A stretch of 10,466 nt of DNA from NCBI RefSeq assembly GCF_003951315.1, contig NZ_QLJH01000057.1:1-10466 (forward strand), written 5' to 3'. The position numbers and the translations under genes were made by a program. This document shows positions 6,197-10,466 of the stretch, one piece after another. The notes under the pieces were generated by a model. It had not been told where the DNA came from and did not search any database. It saw only the letters and a list, made by a program, of their open reading frames with translations. The stretch comes from Sphingomonas sp. S-NIH.Pt15_0812 (GTDB lineage: Bacteria; Pseudomonadota; Alphaproteobacteria; Sphingomonadales; Sphingomonadaceae). Position 1 is the stretch's first letter, and every line of letters begins with the position of its first letter.

Positions 6197-6585
6197 AGAC
6201 CATCGCACTCGCATTGCTGATCGGCGCCATCGCCACGCCTGCCGCCGCTGCCGACATCTCGACCCATGTGCTTGATCTTGCCCGCGGCGTGGGTGGCAAG
6301 GCCGTGCCCGTCACGCTCTCGAAACGCAGCGCGAACGGGAGCTGGCAGAAGGTCGGATCGGCAACGACCGATGGCGACGGGCGCATTCGCAGCTTCGGGG
6401 ACGCCAAGTCGTTTAATACCGGCATCTACCGGCTCCAGTTCGACATGTCGCGCTACCCGGACGCATCAGCCTCGCCGTTCTTCCCCGAGATCACGCTGAC
6501 GTTCCACGTCACTGACAAAGCGGGTCACTATCACGTTCCGGTAGTTGTCAGCCCTTATGGTTACTCGACCTACCGAGGGAATTGA
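6193..6585 (+). CDS. uraH: 5-hydroxyisourate hydrolase, periplasmic (transthyretin-like)
   Basis: HIUase converts 5-hydroxyisourate, the product of urate oxidase, to OHCU in urate breakdown. The 130-residue product starts with a signal peptide (MKTIALALLIGAIATPAAAA) and continues with the family signature ISTHVLDLARGVGGKAVPV, including catalytic H25. It then shows DGDGRIRSF with the substrate-binding Arg, FFPEITLTFHV, and HYHVPVVVSPYGYSTYRG with H114. The C-terminal tetrapeptide is YRGN; HIUases normally end YRGS, or YRGT in some, and this segment lines the active site. Export to the periplasm is also known for E. coli YedX. Its start overlaps the amidohydrolase stop, so translation is probably coupled. 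No urate oxidase or OHCU decarboxylase is in the window, so the substrate in this context is uncertain. Confidence 0.88.
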   Translation: MKTIALALLIGAIATPAAAADISTHVLDLARGVGGKAVPVTLSKRSANGSWQKVGSATTDGDGRIRSFGDAKSFNTGIYRLQFDMSRYPDASASPFFPEITLTFHVTDKAGHYHVPVVVSPYGYSTYRGN

Positions 6586-6587
6586 AC

Positions 6588-6989
6588 ATGATCGTCGCGA
6601 CGCTTCCGATTGCGATGGGCGCGGCTGCAGCGCTAGGCGCGATCAACCTGTGGCTGGCCCTGCGGATCGTCCGCATACGTGTGAAGGGTGACGTATTGAT
6701 CGGCGATTGCGGCGACGATCTGTTGGCTGGGCGCATGCGCGCCCATGCCAATCTCGTCGAATACGCACCGTTCGTTCTCGTGCTGCTCGCCCTGATCGAG
6801 CTTGCCCGCGGGAGCGGCGTGGCCTTGGGCCTGACGGCCTTGATCTTCGTGATCGCCCGTATCGCTCACCCGATGGGGATGGATCTAAGGCGTTCGAACC
6901 TACCCCGGGCAGGCGGGGCCATCCTGACCTGGCTCGTGCTCGCGTTCCTCGTTGGGTGGGCCGCCCTGATTGCTGTCGGTGTTGCCTGA
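6588..6989 (+). CDS. MAPEG family integral membrane protein
   Basis: The 133-residue product has four membrane segments: about residues 3-26, 56-76, 80-96 and 112-131. The loop motif GRMRAHANLVEYAPF at about residues 48-62 is the bacterial MAPEG signature. MAPEG proteins include microsomal glutathione S-transferases and related trimeric enzymes; bacterial members of this short type are mostly untested. A detoxifying conjugation or peroxidase role is possible but not shown. ATG 6588 is chosen over an in-frame TTG at 6582 because GAGGGA lies about 8 bases before it. It begins 2 bases after the HIUase stop, so it belongs to the same transcription unit. Its role in a heterocycle pathway is unclear. 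Confidence 0.8.
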   Translation: MIVATLPIAMGAAAALGAINLWLALRIVRIRVKGDVLIGDCGDDLLAGRMRAHANLVEYAPFVLVLLALIELARGSGVALGLTALIFVIARIAHPMGMDLRRSNLPRAGGAILTWLVLAFLVGWAALIAVGVA

Positions 6990-7028
6990 TCGGCCATCCT
7001 GACGATCGTTTCTGAAAGACACGTCCTC

Positions 7029-7517
7029 ATGTTGAGCTTTCTTGCCCTTCTGCCTGCGGCGTTGGCGGCTTCCGGGCCAGCGGTGCCGCTGGAGCGGAAA
7101 ACCGTGTCTCTGGCACTTGCCAATCGACTGGCAAACGCGGCGGTCGCCTCGTGCCGTGCGATCGGCAAGGAGTCCGTCGTTGCCGTGGTCGATCGCGGCG
7201 GCAACCTTGTTGCGCTCCAGCGCGGTGAAGACGTCGGTCCGCACAATACGCTCGCCGCGCAGCGCAAGGCGTTCACGGCTCTGTCAACCAAGTCGAGCAC
7301 GTCTGTCCTCGCCCAACGCGCGGTGGACGATCCGACTTCGCGGAACCTCGTGACCATGCCAGAACTGCTGCTGCTCGGTGGAGGCATGCCGCTCGCGATC
7401 GATGGCAACGTGATTGGCGGTATCGGCGTTGCGGGTTCGGGCGGCGCAGTGAACGACGAGCGCTGCGCGACGCAGGCGATCGTGCAGGTTCTCAATCAGG
7501 AAAGTGGAAGGCGATGA
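7029..7517 (+). CDS. Secreted GlcG/HbpS-like protein (DUF336)
   Basis: The 162-residue product has a short signal peptide (MLSFLALLPAALA) and a GlcG/HbpS domain. Its hallmarks are SLALANRLANAAVASCRAIG, VVAVVDRGGNLVALQRGEDVGP, ARKAF-like QRKAFTALS, and the Gly-rich GGGMPLAIDGNVIGGIGVAGSGGAVNDERCA. HbpS of Streptomyces binds haem outside the cell and modulates a two-component system; GlcG of E. coli sits in the glycolate operon with unknown function. Many relatives accompany catabolic genes. Export matches the exported HIUase. The start follows a 39-base gap after the MAPEG gene with only a weak ribosome-binding site. The stop overlaps the next gene as ATGA. Confidence 0.85.
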   Translation: MLSFLALLPAALAASGPAVPLERKTVSLALANRLANAAVASCRAIGKESVVAVVDRGGNLVALQRGEDVGPHNTLAAQRKAFTALSTKSSTSVLAQRAVDDPTSRNLVTMPELLLLGGGMPLAIDGNVIGGIGVAGSGGAVNDERCATQAIVQVLNQESGRR

Positions 7518-8386
7518 GCGAACTGCCGCATCATGGACGCTACGACTACAAGCCGATCGTCGGGCGTCCCGACTACTCCTGGCCGGAGGAACGTCGTCTG
7601 GCGATCTATCTGGGCGTCAATCACGAAGTGTTCACCTTTGGCGATGGCATGGGTGCGGAACTCGCACCCTCCAAGACCCAACCGGACGTCATGAACTTCG
7701 CGTGGCGGGACTACGGCAATCGTGTCGGCGCTTGGCGCTTCATGGAGCTGTTCGATCGCCTTGAACTCAAGACGACGGCGTTGGTCAACAGCGCCATTAT
7801 CAAGCAATGCCCAGGGCTCGCCGAGGCATGCCGTGACCGCGGCGGCGAGATCGCCGCGCACGGACGCACCAACGCGCAGGCCGAGGGCGAGCAAAGCGAG
7901 GATGAAGAGCGGGCGATGATTTCGCGCACGCTCGACGAGTTTGCGGCTATCGGTGTCCGTCCGCGTGGCTGGCTGGGGCCCTGGATCTCCGAGAGTCACC
8001 GCACACCGGACCTGCTTGAGGAGGCCGGTTTCGATTACGTGCTCGACTGGGCGCATGATGATCAACCCACGCGGCTGAAAACCCGCAGCGGCAAGGGCAT
8101 TCTTGCAATTCCCTATTCGCAGGAGGTCAACGACATACCCTCGGTCATCGCCCGCCATCAGGAGGCGACGACATTCGCCGGCATGATTGAAGATACGATT
8201 GAGCAGTTGCTTAGCGAATGTGATCGTCGCCCGTCCGTTCTCGGCATCGCTCTCCATCCTTATATCATGGGGCAGCCACACCGGGCGCTTCAGCTTGATC
8301 GGGTTCTGACGCGACTGCGTGAAAGGGATGATCGTCGTATATGGTGGACGACGGCCGGTGCCATCGCAGACCACATACTTGGTTGA
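7514..8386 (+). CDS. PuuE-like polysaccharide-deacetylase-fold hydrolase
   Basis: The 290-residue product has the NodB-type catalytic fold in the branch containing PuuE, the cofactor-independent allantoinase. Signs are RRLAIYLGVNHEVF at about 28-40, MNFAWRDYGNRVGAWR at 60-75, GEIAAHGRTNAQ at 111-122, RGWLGPWISESHRTPDLL at 151-168, DYVLDWAHDDQP at 174-185 and the LHPYIMGQPHR loop at 248-257. PuuE members hydrolyse cyclic amides such as allantoin, whereas true polysaccharide deacetylases remove acetyl groups. Lack of a signal peptide and the setting beside HIUase and an amidohydrolase favour a small cyclic amide or imide as substrate. It is the last gene of the cluster and coupled to the GlcG-like gene. 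A long antisense reading frame overlaps it but has no domain features. Confidence 0.85.
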   Translation: MSELPHHGRYDYKPIVGRPDYSWPEERRLAIYLGVNHEVFTFGDGMGAELAPSKTQPDVMNFAWRDYGNRVGAWRFMELFDRLELKTTALVNSAIIKQCPGLAEACRDRGGEIAAHGRTNAQAEGEQSEDEERAMISRTLDEFAAIGVRPRGWLGPWISESHRTPDLLEEAGFDYVLDWAHDDQPTRLKTRSGKGILAIPYSQEVNDIPSVIARHQEATTFAGMIEDTIEQLLSECDRRPSVLGIALHPYIMGQPHRALQLDRVLTRLRERDDRRIWWTTAGAIADHILG

Positions 8387-8544
8387 AGCGTGCGGGTGTC
8401 AAAACCGTCCAGTTTCGACGCTTTTCATGCGACCACGGCTTCTTAGGCGTTTGCGTGTGTCAGAACCCCGGTTCACAATGTCCATCTCCAAGACCCGCAA
8501 TTTGCCTCGGCTAACTCTACGTTTGGGGCGGGAGCTGTCACGAC

Positions 8545-8627
8545 CAGGACGACCCAATAGCGGTCACCCAAGTCATTATCTTCTCTCCCCAGCTTCGGAC
8601 GTTCGTTCACCTGATTGCTGGCCGTCC
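8545..8627 (+). repeat. Dispersed hairpin repeat, copy D
   Basis: GACGACCCAATAGCGGTCA at 8548-8566 and CTCCCCAGCTTCGGAC then GTTCGTTCAC match the corresponding parts of the copies at 2192 and 3146. The end can pair GGACG (8597-8601) with CGTCC (8623-8627). Confidence 0.7.
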
Positions 8628-8664
8628 AGCCGATTATTGGCTTCGCTGCGGCGGCAAGGAAAGA

Positions 8665-8775
8665 TTGTCATCGTCCACGGTGCCGACGCTCGGGGCATTG
8701 GTGTTGCTCAATCTGCTCGTCGTCTTTGCAACCTGGCTACTGCTGCTGATCGGTTTTTTCCGGTGTTTGATGTAA
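8665..8775 (+). CDS. Possible small single-pass membrane peptide
   Basis: A TTG at 8665, with AAGGA four bases upstream, opens a 36-residue frame. It has a short polar start (SSSTVPTLG) followed by a strong hydrophobic helix (ALVLLNLLVVFATWLLLLIG) and ends FFRCLM. GTG 8680 is another possible start. The frame stays open upstream into the repeat, so it may instead be the tail of a decayed gene. No family is recognised. Confidence 0.25.
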   Translation: MSSSTVPTLGALVLLNLLVVFATWLLLLIGFFRCLM

Positions 8776-8818
8776 GAAATAACTGGTGCCGGCTAGATGA
8801 TGCGAGCAGCACTATGAC

Positions 8819-10324
8819 ATGAGCATACGGTCGATATCCGCTGCATGGTTGGTGGGCGCATCGCTGATAATGACGGCTGCGCTGCCCTCTCTGGCGTCTT
8901 CGCATTCGCCTGACGTTAAGACGACCAAGCCGACGCTGGCGATCCTGCTACGTCCAGAGACGGACGCGTCTCACAGAGTTATCGGCATGGCCGTCGAGGA
9001 ACGGATCACCATGACCGGGCAGCCGCAGCGACTGACGCTCACGGCGCCTGTGCGCTTCGCCGGTATAGTGCCAATCGGCTCGGTCGTCTCCGACTTCACC
9101 GTCGCGGATGCCGGTGGAAAGGTCGGCGCCAGCGTCAGCGAAGTGGCGAGCGCTGCTGGCCCTGTTCGACGCTGGATTAGTGATCGCGACCTAACCGGTA
9201 ATGTGATGGTCCGCTATCGATTACCGTTAACGCCATTTTCCGAAGGTGGACCGCCTTATGGCATGAAGGCCGCCGGTCTCGGCGTGGCGGGCAACAGTGG
9301 CAGTGTCCTCGTCCTACCTGAGATTGCCGGTCTTCGCCGATCAACTCTCCGTTGGGATCTGTCCCGCATGGCCCCTGGATCCAGCGGCGTCATTGCCGGC
9401 GGCACCGATATCCTCATAGCAGAAGGCGCCCCCGAGGCGCTGATCGACCGATGGCTGATGGCAGGGCCGCTCGAGGCGGCACAGAAGTCATCTGGCGACC
9501 GCTTCAACGCCTACACGCTCGGCGCTCCGCCCTTTGACGCGACGACGATGATGGCCTGGTCACACCGAGTCTACACATTGTTGGCGGACACCTTCGGTTA
9601 CCTTGGCAAACCTCCCTACCTCCTTGCGATCCGCGCACTGGATGCACCGTCCTTCGCAACCGGTACGGCGTCGGTGGGCAATAGCGCCAGCCTCATTACG
9701 GTGGGATCGCCGACCTATCTACCGGGGCAGGACGTGGAGCGGGTGAAAGGAACTATTGCTCACGAGATGACCCACAACTGGGTGGGGCAGTTTGGCGATC
9801 GATCAGCTTCCTGGTTCAACGAGGGGCTCACCGTGTACGTCTCGGCTACGCTACCGTGCGAGGCTGGTCTGCGGGATTGGAGCGATTGCGCCAACGAGAT
9901 CGGCAAGTGGGCTAGGGACTATTACGGCAGCGTGGCGAGGAGCTGGACCATGAAGAGGATCGAGGCGACGCCCTTCGCTCGCGAGGACGTGCGACGGGTA
10001 CCTTATGGCCGGGGGATGATGTACTTCGCCAATCTCGACGCGCAAATCCGAGCGGCCTCGAACGGACGTCGGACACTCCTGACGGCGCTGCGCCCGTTGT
10101 TCGAAGAACGGCGCGCTGGGCAGCCGCTCACCATGCAGCGCTGGGAGGCATGGCTGGATCGCGAACGAGGGCCGAAAGCGGTGGTCTTGTTTCGCGATAC
10201 CGTGCTGGAAGGCGGTATGATTGTGCCAGAGCCAAACGCCTTTGGTGACCGGCTGCGAGTTCGTCCAACGCACTGGACAATCGGCAATCGAACGTTTGAC
10301 GGCTATGAGTGGCACGTGCTTTGA
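8819..10324 (+). CDS. Secreted M1-like gluzincin metallopeptidase
   Basis: The 501-residue product begins with a signal peptide (hydrophobic core AAWLVGASLIMTAALPSLAS, cleavage about residue 27). The N-terminal 200 residues look beta-rich, as in the M1 aminopeptidase N-domain, and contain LTLTAPVRF and YRLPLTPF. The catalytic region carries HEMTHNWVGQF, with H315, E316 and H319, then WFNEGLTVYVS with E335 as the likely third zinc ligand. A later Tyr in VPYGRGMMYF may be the transition-state Tyr. M1 enzymes usually have 18 residues between HExxH and the Glu; here there are 15, so it is a divergent gluzincin between M1 and M61. The usual GAMEN exopeptidase motif is not seen; ATGTASVGN may occupy its place. 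It is expected in the periplasm or outside the cell. No strong ribosome-binding site precedes ATG 8819. Confidence 0.8.
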   Translation: MSIRSISAAWLVGASLIMTAALPSLASSHSPDVKTTKPTLAILLRPETDASHRVIGMAVEERITMTGQPQRLTLTAPVRFAGIVPIGSVVSDFTVADAGGKVGASVSEVASAAGPVRRWISDRDLTGNVMVRYRLPLTPFSEGGPPYGMKAAGLGVAGNSGSVLVLPEIAGLRRSTLRWDLSRMAPGSSGVIAGGTDILIAEGAPEALIDRWLMAGPLEAAQKSSGDRFNAYTLGAPPFDATTMMAWSHRVYTLLADTFGYLGKPPYLLAIRALDAPSFATGTASVGNSASLITVGSPTYLPGQDVERVKGTIAHEMTHNWVGQFGDRSASWFNEGLTVYVSATLPCEAGLRDWSDCANEIGKWARDYYGSVARSWTMKRIEATPFAREDVRRVPYGRGMMYFANLDAQIRAASNGRRTLLTALRPLFEERRAGQPLTMQRWEAWLDRERGPKAVVLFRDTVLEGGMIVPEPNAFGDRLRVRPTHWTIGNRTFDGYEWHVL

Positions 10325-10325
10325 C

Positions 10326-10466
10326 TGAGCTGCCCCCCTCTGAGTGGTCCATCGACTATGACAGTCTGGACCAAGGAAGGGACGACGAATGCCTGCCAAG
10401 AAGCACAAGCCCGAGGAAATCATCGGGAAGCTGCGCGAGGTTGAGATCATGCTGGGTCAGGGCGGC
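10326..10466 (+). mobile_element. IS3-family insertion sequence, left end, cut by window edge
   Basis: TGAGCTGCCCCCC at 10326-10338 resembles the left terminal inverted repeat of IS3-family elements of the IS407 type, which often begin TGAxCTGCCCCC. It is followed after 50 bases by a transposase orfA start. The exact edge could be shifted by a base or two, and the right end and target duplication are not visible. Confidence 0.75.
10389..10466 (+). CDS. IS3-family transposase OrfA, first 26 residues
   Basis: The frame starts MPAKKHKPEEIIGKLREVEI and continues off the right edge. This is the typical N-terminus of IS3-family OrfA proteins (KPEEIxxKLRxVE), which form the helix-turn-helix part of the transposase. 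A purine-rich AAGGAAGGGA precedes ATG 10389. The orfB integrase part should follow outside the window, normally joined by a -1 frameshift. Confidence 0.88.
   Translation, partial: MPAKKHKPEEIIGKLREVEIMLGQGG

Larger units (their letters stand above)
8387..8818. other. Gap of about 430 bases with repeat copy D and a tiny frame
   Basis: No conventional gene is present. The gap holds repeat copy D (8545-8627) and a possible 36-residue membrane peptide (8665-8775). No clear rho-independent terminator is visible after the hydrolase cluster, and I could not find a convincing promoter for the downstream peptidase. Confidence 0.5.

Noticed and set aside
5896..6585. Plus-strand frame of 229 codons that contains the HIUase in its second half
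   Set aside because: The first half is an Arg-rich out-of-frame reading of the amidohydrolase gene; the HIUase signal peptide begins at ATG 6193.
7496..8374. Long minus-strand open frame of 292 codons opposite the PuuE-like gene
   Set aside because: It is an antisense shadow in GC-rich DNA: no recognisable domain, and it covers a gene with clear family motifs on the plus strand.
846..8627. CRISPR-like array from the repeated GACCCAGTTGCGGTCAT units
   Set aside because: Copies are kilobases apart, diverged and without regular spacers or cas genes.
9851..10450. Minus-strand open frame of 199 codons across the peptidase end and the IS left end
   Set aside because: It spans the junction of a real gene and an insertion sequence and has no domain features.

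Overview
The window looks like chromosomal DNA of a GC-rich alphaproteobacterium, most likely a sphingomonad. This is inferred from GC-rich codon use, a TbpB-like lipoprotein, a DUF3325 protein, a DUF1311/LprI protein and short hairpin repeats in the gaps. No rRNA or tRNA gene is present to fix the genus. No CRISPR array or complete mobile element was seen.

Left part (1-4036). A membrane diguanylate cyclase enters from the left edge on the minus strand, cut just as its GGDEF domain begins. A 360-base gap follows, holding a diverged repeat copy, a 12-base C tract and a possible promoter. After it come a surface lipoprotein with a TbpB-like C-terminal domain and a short DUF3325 membrane protein whose 5' end is unclear. 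Two small secreted proteins on the minus strand follow: an NTF2/SnoaL-like protein and an LprI-like (DUF1311) protein. Related copies of an approximately 75-base repeat with a hairpin-like end lie in these gaps. The region reads as loosely organised accessory envelope genes, not an operon.

Central part (4037-8386). A LysR-type regulator is divergent from a five-gene plus-strand cluster. The cluster encodes a CodA/AtzC-like amidohydrolase, a secreted 5-hydroxyisourate hydrolase (HIUase), a MAPEG membrane protein, a secreted GlcG/HbpS-like protein and a PuuE-like polysaccharide-deacetylase-fold hydrolase. Start and stop codons overlap as ATGA at two junctions, and a third gap is 2 bases. A 17-base palindrome in the divergent promoter region is the natural operator candidate. 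Three of the five products are hydrolases of families that open or deaminate cyclic amides or N-heterocycles, so the cluster probably degrades a purine- or pyrimidine-like ring. No urate oxidase is present, so the substrate is unknown. This is the best candidate for an undescribed pathway.

Right part (8387-10466). A 430-base gap holds another repeat copy and a possible 36-residue membrane peptide. Next is a secreted M1-like zinc metallopeptidase, and directly after its stop codon the left end of an IS3-family insertion sequence with the start of its orfA, cut by the window edge.
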